This document shows, piece after piece, positions 37,114 to 44,495 of a stretch of DNA of 64,000 nt; position 1 is the stretch's first letter; every line of letters begins with the position of its first letter. This stretch comes from Blastomonas sp. SL216 (GTDB taxonomy: Bacteria; Pseudomonadota; Alphaproteobacteria; Sphingomonadales; Sphingomonadaceae). A model generated the notes under the pieces. That model was given only the letters and a program-made list of their open reading frames with translations. It ran no database searches and was not told the DNA's origin. The position numbers and the translations under genes were made by a program. The stretch is from positions 3,083,001 through 3,147,000 of the forward strand of contig CP113055.1 in assembly GCA_026625625.1 (NCBI GenBank), in the 5' to 3' direction.

Positions 37114-38268
37114 ATGACCGACATTGCCACGATTTCCGCCGACCCGCTCGACTTCGCCAGCCGCCTGATCGCCTGCGAAAGCGTGACCCCGGCCACCGGC
37201 GCAGTGTTCGATTGCCTCGAAGCGATGCTGGAACCGCTGGGCTTTGCGGTGACGCGCTTCGTCTGCGGTGAGGCACCCGATGGACCTGTGGAAAATCTGT
37301 TCGCGATCCGGCGGCCGCTGGGTGATGCGGGGCGGCATTTCGCCTTTGCCGGGCATCTCGACGTGGTGCCGCCGGGCCAGGGCTGGGCGAGCGCTCCGTT
37401 CGAACCGCAGGTGCGCGGAGACCTGCTCCACGGGCGCGGCGCGGTGGACATGAAGGGATCGATCGCGAGCTTTGTCGCCGCCGCCGCCGATATCCCGCGC
37501 GAGGCGGGTACGATCAGCCTGATCATCACCGGCGACGAGGAAGGCCCGGCGGTTTACGGCACCCGCGCGCTGATCGACCGGATGCAGCGCGAAGGCACGA
37601 TCCCCGACCTGTGCCTGGTGGGGGAGCCGACATCGGTCAGCCGGCTGGGCGATATGGTCAAGATCGGGCGACGCGGTTCGGTCAACATGTGGATCCGCGT
37701 GGCCGGCACGCAGGGCCATGTCGCCTATCCGCACCTTGCCGACAATCCGATCCCGAAGCTGGTGGCGATCCTGTCGGCGATCGATGCGATCCGTCTGGAC
37801 GAGGGCACCGACTGGTTCCAGCCGAGCAATATCGAGGTCACTGACCTTGCGGTCGGCAACCCGGCGCACAATGTCATTCCGGCGGCGGCCGAGGCGCGGA
37901 TCAGCATCCGTTTCAACGATCTGCACAGCGGCGAATCGCTGACCCAGCGGATCCGCAGCGTTGCCGAGCCCCTGGGCGGAACGGTCGAGGCGAAGATTTC
38001 CGGCGAGGCATTCCTGACCCCGCCAGGCGAGCTTTCGACGATCATCGCCGATGCGATCCGGGCGGAAACCGGGATCGAAACCGAATTGTCGACCACCGGT
38101 GGCACGTCGGACGCGCGCTTCCTCTCGCGCATCTGCCCGGTGGTGGAATTCGGGCTGTGCAACGCGACGATGCACAAGCTGGACGAGGCGGTGGCGGTTG
38201 CCGATCTGGACGCGCTCGCGCGGATCTACCGCCGCGTGGTGCTGGGGGCTTTGGTGGGGACGAGCTGA
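37114..38268 (+). CDS. dapE: Succinyl-diaminopimelate desuccinylase
   Basis: A 384-residue M20 zinc hydrolase of lysine/meso-DAP synthesis, making LL-DAP from N-succinyl-LL-DAP for peptidoglycan and lysine. Metal ligands are in FAGHLDVVPPG (His), GRGAVDMKGSIA (Asp), TGDEEGPAVYGT (catalytic Glu pair) and VGEPTS, with a C-terminal His in NATMHKLDE. The ATG at 37114 fits the family start; upstream ATGs lack support. A REP-like repeat follows immediately after the stop. Confidence 0.95.
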   Translation: MTDIATISADPLDFASRLIACESVTPATGAVFDCLEAMLEPLGFAVTRFVCGEAPDGPVENLFAIRRPLGDAGRHFAFAGHLDVVPPGQGWASAPFEPQVRGDLLHGRGAVDMKGSIASFVAAAADIPREAGTISLIITGDEEGPAVYGTRALIDRMQREGTIPDLCLVGEPTSVSRLGDMVKIGRRGSVNMWIRVAGTQGHVAYPHLADNPIPKLVAILSAIDAIRLDEGTDWFQPSNIEVTDLAVGNPAHNVIPAAAEARISIRFNDLHSGESLTQRIRSVAEPLGGTVEAKISGEAFLTPPGELSTIIADAIRAETGIETELSTTGGTSDARFLSRICPVVEFGLCNATMHKLDEAVAVADLDALARIYRRVVLGALVGTS

Positions 38269-38272
38269 TCTT

Positions 38273-38354
38273 CGTCATTCCCGCGAACGCGGGAATCCCG
38301 CTTTTCCGTGGACTTTGCGCAGAAGCGGGACCCCCGCGTTCGTGGGGGGTGACG
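38273..38354. repeat. REP-like palindromic repeat, family C (copy 2)
   Basis: It begins CGTCATTCCCGCGAACGCGG, then GGAATCCCGCTTTT, and ends AGCGGGACCCCCGCG and GGGGTGACG. Both ends match the copy at 13965-14045; the middle differs. It starts 5 bases after the dapE stop and could also serve as a 3'-end structure. Confidence 0.88.
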
Positions 38355-38383
38355 GTATAGAATTGCATTAGAAAGCCGTTACC

Positions 38384-38944
38384 TCAATGCGCTGAGTCGC
38401 CGCTCACCCATTCGACCCATTCGGGGAAGAACACCGGTGCGCGCAGCGACCAGCCGGGGGCCGTCGCGGCCGCTTCGCTGATCGACTGGAGCAGCATCTT
38501 GCGCCGTTCGGGCTGGATCTGCGGCAGCGCGGCAGCGGCGCAATAAGCGGACGGCAGCCAGGGGCGCACATCCGCGCCGAGCAGGCGCTCGTAGAGGAAG
38601 CGGAAGGCGGAGAAGCTCTCGATCCGGCCCTGCGCCAGATCGAACGCTGCCAGCCGCACCAGCAGCGCCATGAAATGCTCGAACCCGTCCTCATGCGGCG
38701 CATCGGGCACATTGCCGCGCAGCAGCTTGAGGTCCTGATAGACCAGATAGTGCATGCGGATCGAGGCGGTTTCCTCGGCGTTGCGCGCCCAGCGCTTGAA
38801 CGCGTCCTCGCGCGCCAGCCCGATATCGAGCGCGCGCTTGATATAGCGCTGCGCGCCGGGCGAGAAGCTCGCAAATTCACGCAGTTCGGCAAGCGTCAGT
38901 GCCGCTGCGGAATTGCCGGATGCCGCGCCGGGATGGCTGGCCAT
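38384..38944 (-). CDS. Hypothetical protein
   Basis: A 186-residue mostly helical, soluble protein with no signal peptide, which I do not recognise. Conserved-looking features are LAELREFASFSPGAQRYIKR, the acidic/aromatic IRMHYLVYQDLKLLRG and the tail FFPEWVEWVSGD. The ATG at 38944 is chosen because AAGGAG lies 8 bases upstream; longer frames from a GTG at 39007 or an ATG at 38962 are possible. It stands alone between the dapE repeat and the sulfurtransferase-like gene. Confidence 0.65.
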   Translation of the reverse strand: MASHPGAASGNSAAALTLAELREFASFSPGAQRYIKRALDIGLAREDAFKRWARNAEETASIRMHYLVYQDLKLLRGNVPDAPHEDGFEHFMALLVRLAAFDLAQGRIESFSAFRFLYERLLGADVRPWLPSAYCAAAALPQIQPERRKMLLQSISEAAATAPGWSLRAPVFFPEWVEWVSGDSAH

Positions 38945-39054
38945 GCCCCATTCTCCTTGCATCTCCACCTGCGGATTCGCCGCGGTGGAATGCGCAAGGA
39001 TGGTCACAAGAGGGTTATGATCCGGTTAACCATAAGCCGAGGATTTCGGAATGG

Positions 39055-39654
39055 TTACTCCACCTGGCCCGACAACGCGTCGAGCATCGGGCGGATCGGG
39101 CTCAGGTCATAGCCCGCCTGCGCGGCGATGCGGCTGAGCTCGGCGGGGTTGCCGCCCTGCTTGGCTTGCGCGAGCGACCAGAGCAGGGTCGAGCGGGTGC
39201 CCGAGCGGCAATAGGCCAGCACCTTGCCGCCACCGGCCTCGGCCTTGTCCAATGCTGCGATCATCGCATCGACCTGGGGCGCGGAAAAACCGGCATGGGT
39301 GACGGGAATCGCGACATAGTCGATGCCAGCGGCCTTGGCTGCCGCCTCGATCTCGGCACCCTGCGGTGCGCTCGGGTCTTCACCATCGGGGCGGTTGTTG
39401 ATGATCATCGTCACCCCTTGCGCCTTGGCCGCCGCAACCTGATCGAGCGTGATCTGCGGGGCAACCTGAACGTCCTGGGTAAGCGGAGTGAACATCGGCA
39501 TATCTTTCATGGCTGTAGGGGCTGCGGTCATCGAGGCGAGGATCGGCGGCATCTGCACCGGGGATCGATCGGACTGGTTGCGGTCCTTGCATCCCGCCAG
39601 CGTCAGCAGCGCCAGGCCCAGAATCGCGGTATTGCGGAAAGTTGTGCGGCGCAT
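39055..39654 (-). CDS. TIGR01244-type phosphatase/sulfurtransferase-like lipoprotein
   Basis: A 199-residue protein containing the beta-lactamase-hydrolase-like / TIGR01244 domain (about residues 50-165). VTMIINNRPDGEDPSAPQGA and the PTP-like active loop LAYCRSGTRS (C-x5-R, Cys and Arg present) are clear. The family is linked to sulfur transfer or dual-specificity phosphatases. Here the domain is preceded by a signal peptide with lipobox LTLAGC, which would place it outside the cytoplasm, unusual for the family. The ATG at 39654 lies one base after the preceding gene's stop; an internal ATG at 39510 would give the classical cytoplasmic form. Confidence 0.8.
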   Translation of the reverse strand: MRRTTFRNTAILGLALLTLAGCKDRNQSDRSPVQMPPILASMTAAPTAMKDMPMFTPLTQDVQVAPQITLDQVAAAKAQGVTMIINNRPDGEDPSAPQGAEIEAAAKAAGIDYVAIPVTHAGFSAPQVDAMIAALDKAEAGGGKVLAYCRSGTRSTLLWSLAQAKQGGNPAELSRIAAQAGYDLSPIRPMLDALSGQVE

Positions 39655-39655
39655 G

Positions 39656-40024
39656 TCACTCACGAAATGGCTCCCATGCTGTTTCGACCAGCGCGCGCGA
39701 AGGCGCATCGGTCGTCGGATCGGCCAGGATTGCGGCATAGCGCTCCTTCAACCCGGCGCAGCTTTCGTCCATCATCGCGTTGAGGAACTCGGCCCGCTCC
39801 GCATCATAGGGCTCTTCGCCGGCAAAATGAAGACAGGCCTGCGCGGCATGGACGAACAATCGCACGCGATAGGTCGCGCCAGGATGCTGCGGCTCCCGAT
39901 ACATGTCGTTCCAAGGACCCGATCGGGTCGGCTGCTCGACCTCGACCTTGACCTCGACTGGCTCGGCCTGAGGTGTCGCCACCAGCATCGCCGCAGCGCC
40001 GATCCATTCCAGCCACAGGGTCAT
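39656..40024 (-). CDS. Small exported protein in the Atm1 operon
   Basis: A 122-residue protein with an N-terminal hydrophobic segment (LWLEWIGAAAMLVATPQ) like a signal peptide or anchor, then a short acidic linker (VEVKVEVEQPT) and a helical domain with two cysteines (AAQACLHFAGEE and DESCAGLKERYAAI). The family is not recognised. Its ATG overlaps the stop of the ABC transporter (ATGA), and the next gene starts one base after its stop, so the three are translated together. A role linked to the exporter is inferred from this. Confidence 0.72.
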   Translation of the reverse strand: MTLWLEWIGAAAMLVATPQAEPVEVKVEVEQPTRSGPWNDMYREPQHPGATYRVRLFVHAAQACLHFAGEEPYDAERAEFLNAMMDESCAGLKERYAAILADPTTDAPSRALVETAWEPFRE

Positions 40025-41844
40025 GCCGGCACCCCTTCCTTGGCGCGCTCCTGCGCCTGACGTTCCCACATCGCAGCGTACAGGCCGCCCAGTTTCAGCA
40101 GCTCGCGGTGCGACCCCTGCTCGGCCACCTGGCCCTTGTCGAGCACGATGATGGTATCGGCATGGGTGACGGTCGACAGCCGGTGCGCGATGATCAGCGT
40201 GGTGCGCCCTTCGGCGAGCGAGCGCAGCGTGTCGAGTATCTCTGCCTCGGTGGCGCTGTCGAGCGCCGATGTCGCCTCGTCGAAAATGGTGAGCGGCGGG
40301 TTCTTCAGCAGCGTGCGCGCAATCGCGACGCGCTGCTTCTCTCCGCCCGAGAGCTTGAGGCCACGTTCGCCGACCTCGGTCTCATAGCTGCGCGGCAGCG
40401 ATTCGATGAACGTGCCGATCGCCGCGCCATGCGCCGCCCGGACGATCTCCTCCTGGCTCGCACCCTCGCGGCCATAACCGATATTATAGCCGATGGTGTC
40501 GTTGAACAGCACCGTGTCCTGCGGCACGATGCCCAGGCTGGCGCGCAGCGAGGCCTGCGTCACCCGGGCGATATCCTGTCCGCCGATCAGCACCTGCCCG
40601 CCTTGCGGATCGTAGAAGCGGAACAACAGCCGCGCGATCGTCGATTTGCCCGCGCCCGACGGGCCGACCAGCGCCAGTGTCTGGCCCGGCTCGACCCTGA
40701 AGCTCAGCTTGTGCAGGATCTGCCGGTCGGGATCATAGCCGAAATCGACATTGCGGAACTCGACCGACGGCTGACGAATGTCGAGCTCCGGGGCGCCGGG
40801 GATGTCGACGATCTCTGCCGGGGTATCGATCAGGTCGAACATCGCGGCCATGTCGACCAGCCCCTGGCGGATGGTGCGATAGACCATGCCGAGCAGGTCG
40901 AGCGGGCGGAACAGCTGCATCAGCAGCGTGTTGACCAGCACCAGATCGCCGACGGTGAACTGGCCCCGGCTCCACCCCCAGATGGTATAGGCCATCGCGC
41001 CTGCCATCATCAGATTGGTGATCAGCGACTGGCCGACATTGAGCAGCGCCAGCGAGTTTTCGGACTTCACCGCCGCATTGGCATAGGTGCGCGCGGCATC
41101 GCCATAGCGCTTGGCCTCGCGCGCTTCGGCGGTGAAATATTTGACCGTCTCGTAATTCAGCAACGAATCGACCGCGCGGGCGAGCTGCTTGCCGTCGAGT
41201 GTGTTCATCGTCTCGCGCAGATGGTTGCGCCAGTCGGTCACCGCTCGGGTAAAGGCGATGTAGATCGCCACCATCGCCACCGTCGCCACCACCAGCCCGA
41301 AGCCGAAATTGATCCAGAAGATCACCAGCACCGCCACCAGCTCCAGCACCGTGGGCGCGATGTTGAACAGCAGGAAATAGAGCATCACGTCGATGCTCTT
41401 GGTACCGCGCTCGATCACCTTGGTGACCTCGCCGGTGCGGCGCGCCAGGTGGAAGCGCAGCGACAGCCGGTGCAGCTGGACGAAGACATTTTCCGCCAGC
41501 GTCCGCGTTGCTTCCTGGCCGACGCGTTCGAACACCACGTTGCGCAGATTGTCGAACAGCACCGATCCCAGCCGGGCTGCGCCATAGGCCAGCACCGCGA
41601 TGATCGCGGCCATTGCCATGGTCGTGCCATCGATCGTCATCCGATCGACCGCCGCCTTGTACGCGAAAGGCATGAACAGCACCGCTGCCTTGCCCAGCAG
41701 CACCATCACCATCGCCCCGCAGATGCGCAGCTTCAGATCGGGCCGTTCGGCGGGCCACAGATAGGGCAGGAATCGGCCCAGCGTCTCGCGCATGGCGGGC
41801 GTGCGCCCATTGGCGGCGGAAGACGGAGGGTAAGGGGAGTGCAT
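40021..41844 (-). CDS. Atm1-type ABC exporter (fused permease/ATPase)
   Basis: A 607-residue half-transporter. The N-terminal six-helix ABC-exporter domain is followed by an ATPase domain with Walker A LVGPSGAGKSTIAR, signature LSGGEKQRVAIART and Walker B TIFDEATSALD. TGEVTKVIERGTKSIDVMLY, LLFNIAPT and NYETVKYFTAEARE are typical of the Atm1/HMT1 group, which exports glutathione polysulfide or metal-glutathione complexes. The ATG at 41844 is preferred to a longer in-frame frame. It heads an operon with a small exported protein and a PTP/sulfurtransferase-like lipoprotein, consistent with sulfur or metal detoxification. Confidence 0.92.
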   Translation of the reverse strand: MHSPYPPSSAANGRTPAMRETLGRFLPYLWPAERPDLKLRICGAMVMVLLGKAAVLFMPFAYKAAVDRMTIDGTTMAMAAIIAVLAYGAARLGSVLFDNLRNVVFERVGQEATRTLAENVFVQLHRLSLRFHLARRTGEVTKVIERGTKSIDVMLYFLLFNIAPTVLELVAVLVIFWINFGFGLVVATVAMVAIYIAFTRAVTDWRNHLRETMNTLDGKQLARAVDSLLNYETVKYFTAEAREAKRYGDAARTYANAAVKSENSLALLNVGQSLITNLMMAGAMAYTIWGWSRGQFTVGDLVLVNTLLMQLFRPLDLLGMVYRTIRQGLVDMAAMFDLIDTPAEIVDIPGAPELDIRQPSVEFRNVDFGYDPDRQILHKLSFRVEPGQTLALVGPSGAGKSTIARLLFRFYDPQGGQVLIGGQDIARVTQASLRASLGIVPQDTVLFNDTIGYNIGYGREGASQEEIVRAAHGAAIGTFIESLPRSYETEVGERGLKLSGGEKQRVAIARTLLKNPPLTIFDEATSALDSATEAEILDTLRSLAEGRTTLIIAHRLSTVTHADTIIVLDKGQVAEQGSHRELLKLGGLYAAMWERQAQERAKEGVPA

Positions 41845-42096
41845 GGCCCTGCATCGATAGGAGTGTTCCGTCCCGGTTCCAAGCCCCTCGAAACAAAAAG
41901 CCTGTCCGGACTGATCGGCCAATGTTACCCGTAAAATTGAGTATTTACAGTGCTCCTGGCATTTTCATGTCACGTCTGATTGCAAAGTTACATTTCACTC
42001 TATATCCTTGGTGAGGCAAATGCGGACAGGATAACAGTTCCGGGCGCTTCATCCGTACTATCGACGAACAGCCAACCCCGAAGGGATTTTACCCAG

Positions 42097-43884
42097 GTGA
42101 GTGCGCAACCCGATAGAGGCGCATTGCAGGCAGAACTCGCGCTGGTGATGCAATCGCCGGAGTTCATCCGCTCACCCGTTTTGCGCAGGTTGCTCGAATA
42201 TCTGGTCGAACAGACGCTGGCCGGGAATGGCGAGCGGCTCAAGGCCTATCAGATCGCGGTGGACGGGCTGGGCCGCGACGACAGCTTCGACCCGCAAAGC
42301 GACAGCTATCCCCGCGTTCAGGTCGGGCGGCTGCGCAAGATGCTCGAACTGCATTATGCAGGGCTGTCCGCGCAGGACGCAGCGGGCCGGCACCGGATCG
42401 TGATCCCAGTCGGGCGATATAATGTCGAGCTGGTCAGCATGGCCGGGCCCGAAGCGGCAGCGCCGCCCGCCGATACAGCCGCCAGCCCGGCTGCCGGCTC
42501 CGCAGCCTCTGCCAGTGGTGGCGCGGCCCCTTCCTTGGCGCGCGACGAGCCCCTGGCCGCTCATCATGCCGGTGCAGCGCCGCCCTCGGGCATCGATCGC
42601 GGCTGGATCCTGTGGGTGGTGCGCATCCTCATTCTGCTGGCCGCGCTCTATATCGTCTGGCTGCTCGCCAAGCCCGAATCCGCCGATGAACAGGCCGCCC
42701 GGCGCGACATGCGCGCCGAGCTTTCGCATGTCAGCATTGTGACCGAACCGGCTGAGGGCAGCGACGACCTTGATACCGCCGCGCAGATTGCCGAAATGCA
42801 TCTGCAGCGCTTCGAGATGCTGGCTGTCAGCACCGGGCCGCACAAGGATGTCAGCAAGACCGATATTCCGCGCGAGTATCTGCTGGTCGTGCGCGGTGGC
42901 CGCCGTCGCGGTGGCGGGCCTGGCGCGCCGATCTTCCTCACGCTGCGCCACCAGGCCAGCGGCACGACCTTGTGGTCCTATGAGGTTACCCGCAACGGCA
43001 GCAGCGTTGCGGCACCCGATATCGAGCAATCCATCGGCACCGGTCTGTCGGCGGTGGCGCGCATGGGCGGCGTGATCGCCCAGCATCAGCGCAAGCTGAT
43101 CGGCACTGATCTGACGCCCGGCTATCCCTGCCTGATCGCCTATGACAGCTTCCGCCAGAGCCGCGACGCCGCGCAACGCCCGGCGCTGAAGAAATGCCTC
43201 GAAGCCTCGCTCGAGCGCTATCCCGATGAACCGCTGCTGCTGCAGGCGCTGTCGTTCCTGGAACTGACCCAGCCGCGCAAGGGCAGCCAGGTTCCCCTCC
43301 GGGCCACGCCGCGCGGACGCGAGCTGGCCGAGTCGGCGTTGCGATCGGACGGCAAATCGGCGCTGGCGCAGATCGCCGTGTCGCGTTCGGCGCTGTCGCG
43401 GGGCAATTGCCCGCGCGCGATCGCCTTTGCCCGGCGCGCGGTGGAGAGCAACCCGCTCGAACCCGATACGCTGGGCCTGGCGGGCAGCATCCTGATGTCG
43501 TGCGGCGATTATACCGGGGCAGAACCGGTGCTCGAACGTGCCAGTGCGATGAACGAGCAACCCGGCGGTTATCAGGTCGCATCGCTCGTCATCACCCGGG
43601 TTATCAACGGCAAGCGCGCCGAAGCGCTGCAACTGGCGCTGAGTGCCGACACGCCGGAACTGGAGGCGCAGCCCAATTTCCTGCTCGCCAAGGCGCTGGC
43701 GCTGGCCAGCAATGGCAAGCTGGCAGAGGGGCAGGAAAGCTGGCGCGCGCTGCAAAAGGCGGTGGGTGTTCCTGCCAGCACCCCTGCCGCCGACGTGCTG
43801 GCGCGCTTCACCATCTCGCCCTTTTTCAGCCGCCGCATGCTGGCCGAGGCTGAAGCGACAGGACTGGTCGCTCAGGCGGGCTGA
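42097..43884 (+). CDS. Putative transmembrane regulator: DNA-binding-like N-domain, one TM helix, TPR domain
   Basis: About 595 residues from a GTG at 42097 (AAGGGA upstream; start uncertain). The N-terminal domain (about 1-110) has FIRSPVLRRLLEYLVEQTLA, RLKAYQIAVDGLGRDDSF, DPQSDSYPRVQVGRLRKMLE and HRIVIPVGRYNVEL. I recognise this pattern from the start of many regulatory TPR/TolB-like proteins, where it looks like a winged-helix DNA-binding fold. A Pro/Ala-rich linker leads to one membrane helix (about 170-190, LWVVRILILLAALYIVWLLA). A C-terminal alpha-helical repeat region with TPR-like character runs from about 370 to the end. The topology is CadC/ToxR-like: cytoplasmic DNA-binding end, periplasmic sensor end. 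It lies directly upstream of four mini-peptide genes. Confidence 0.7.
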   Translation: MSAQPDRGALQAELALVMQSPEFIRSPVLRRLLEYLVEQTLAGNGERLKAYQIAVDGLGRDDSFDPQSDSYPRVQVGRLRKMLELHYAGLSAQDAAGRHRIVIPVGRYNVELVSMAGPEAAAPPADTAASPAAGSAASASGGAAPSLARDEPLAAHHAGAAPPSGIDRGWILWVVRILILLAALYIVWLLAKPESADEQAARRDMRAELSHVSIVTEPAEGSDDLDTAAQIAEMHLQRFEMLAVSTGPHKDVSKTDIPREYLLVVRGGRRRGGGPGAPIFLTLRHQASGTTLWSYEVTRNGSSVAAPDIEQSIGTGLSAVARMGGVIAQHQRKLIGTDLTPGYPCLIAYDSFRQSRDAAQRPALKKCLEASLERYPDEPLLLQALSFLELTQPRKGSQVPLRATPRGRELAESALRSDGKSALAQIAVSRSALSRGNCPRAIAFARRAVESNPLEPDTLGLAGSILMSCGDYTGAEPVLERASAMNEQPGGYQVASLVITRVINGKRAEALQLALSADTPELEAQPNFLLAKALALASNGKLAEGQESWRALQKAVGVPASTPAADVLARFTISPFFSRRMLAEAEATGLVAQAG

Positions 43885-43922
43885 CCGCCTGTCCTATCCC
43901 ACAGACGTTCGATCCTGATGAA

Positions 43923-43937
43923 TGGGAAATTTTCCCA
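43923..43937. promoter_or_regulatory. Palindrome upstream of the sigma-54-type promoter (possible activator site)
   Basis: TGGGAAA-T-TTTCCCA is a 7-bp-arm perfect inverted repeat. It is centred about 85 bases before the -24 element, that is near -110 from the predicted start, the usual place for a bacterial enhancer-binding protein. It is the only clear palindrome in the gap between the regulator-like gene and the promoter. Confidence 0.5.
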
Positions 43938-44012
43938 ATTGTCAGCATTCGTTCATCTGCGGCGTAGGGCTGAAATCAACTATCTCTCTGTAAAGCAGCG
44001 ATAATCTCAAAC

Positions 44013-44028
44013 TGGCACGGCCTGTGCA
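44013..44028 (+). promoter_or_regulatory. Sigma-54 (RpoN) -24/-12 type promoter
   Basis: TGGCACGGCCTGTGCA matches the consensus TGGCACR-N4-TTGCW at all but one position (G for the first T of TTGC). The invariant GG (44014-44015) and GC (44026-44027) are exactly 10 bases apart. Transcription should begin near 44038-44040, about 53 bases before the first mini-gene. It is the best promoter match in this region and would need an enhancer-binding activator not encoded in the window. Confidence 0.72.
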
Positions 44029-44042
44029 GTGTATCTGGCATC

Positions 44043-44061
44043 TCCGGACAAACGGTCCGGA
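44043..44061 (+). promoter_or_regulatory. 5' stem-loop of the mini-peptide transcript
   Basis: TCCGGAC and GTCCGGA form a 7-bp perfect stem with loop AAACG just after the predicted transcription start. It may stabilise the message 5' end or bind a regulator. The first ribosome-binding site (AAAGGA, 44079-44084) is outside the stem. Confidence 0.55.
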
Positions 44062-44091
44062 CCCAAGACAAACACTCGAAAGGACAATGCC

Positions 44092-44199
44092 ATGACCCTC
44101 TTCTCGAACGTCCAGAGCCAGATCGTTGCTGCCGCTCTCGCCATCCTGACCTCCAGCGTCTTCCTGGCTGCCAGCGTCGGCCCCGGCACGATCGTCTGA
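44092..44199 (+). CDS. Mini-protein 1 of a tandem paralogous set (35 aa)
   Basis: A 35-residue peptide beginning MTLFSNVQSQIVAAALAILT and ending SVGPGTIV. A perfect AAAGGA lies 7 bases before the ATG. It has no charged side chain at all; after a short polar start (Ser, Asn, Gln) it is one hydrophobic stretch of about 20 residues that could span a membrane. The core A-L-A-x2-T-S-x2-F-L-A-A-S and tail PG-T-I-V recur in the next three genes. No family known to me matches. It could be a membrane micro-protein, a secreted peptide or a toxin; the function is open. It is the first gene behind the sigma-54-type promoter. Confidence 0.75.
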   Translation: MTLFSNVQSQIVAAALAILTSSVFLAASVGPGTIV

Positions 44200-44242
44200 T
44201 CATCCTCCCACCATTCAACCCATATTCGAAAGGACCACCATC

Positions 44243-44326
44243 ATGAACATTCTCGCAACCGCTCTCGCCACCGTCTGCTCGGTCATCCTGATCGCCACCA
44301 GCGTCGGCCCCGGCATGATCGTCTGA
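44243..44326 (+). CDS. Mini-protein 2 of the tandem set (27 aa)
   Basis: A 27-residue peptide, MNILATALATVCSVILIATS then VGPGMIV. GAAAGGACC stands 7-8 bases before the ATG, in a spacer (43 bases) resembling those before the next two genes. No charged residue is present. It lacks the polar N-terminal extension of mini-protein 1 and carries the only Cys of the set. The codons GTC TGA TCA at the end are shared with mini-proteins 1 and 3. Real translation is supported by the ribosome-binding site and by paralogy, not by length. Confidence 0.7.
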   Translation: MNILATALATVCSVILIATSVGPGMIV

Positions 44327-44371
44327 TCACCACCCCCTGACCTCAGCCCATTTCGAACAAGGATCAAGACC

Positions 44372-44455
44372 ATGAACTTCGCAGCTTCCGCCCTCGCCGC
44401 CATCTCGTCGGCCATCTTCATTGCTGCCAGCGTTCTGCCCGGCGTCATCGTCTGA
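44372..44455 (+). CDS. Mini-protein 3 of the tandem set (27 aa)
   Basis: A 27-residue peptide, MNFAASALAAISSAIFIAAS then VLPGVIV. It aligns without gaps to mini-protein 2 and to the last 27 residues of mini-protein 1. AAGGA lies 8 bases before the ATG, after a spacer of 45 bases that again contains CCCATTTCGAA. No charged residue. The many synonymous differences between copies with a conserved hydrophobic core point to selection on the protein rather than on the DNA repeat. Confidence 0.7.
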   Translation: MNFAASALAAISSAIFIAASVLPGVIV

Positions 44456-44495
44456 TCACGTTTCCCGCAACCCATCGAACTCAAGGACCGAAACA

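Noticed and set aside
44087-44095. A two-codon upstream frame ATG-CCA-TGA overlapping the first mini-gene start
   Set aside because: Its ATG is only 2 bases from the AAGGA, too close for initiation; the ATG at 44092 has the correct spacing.
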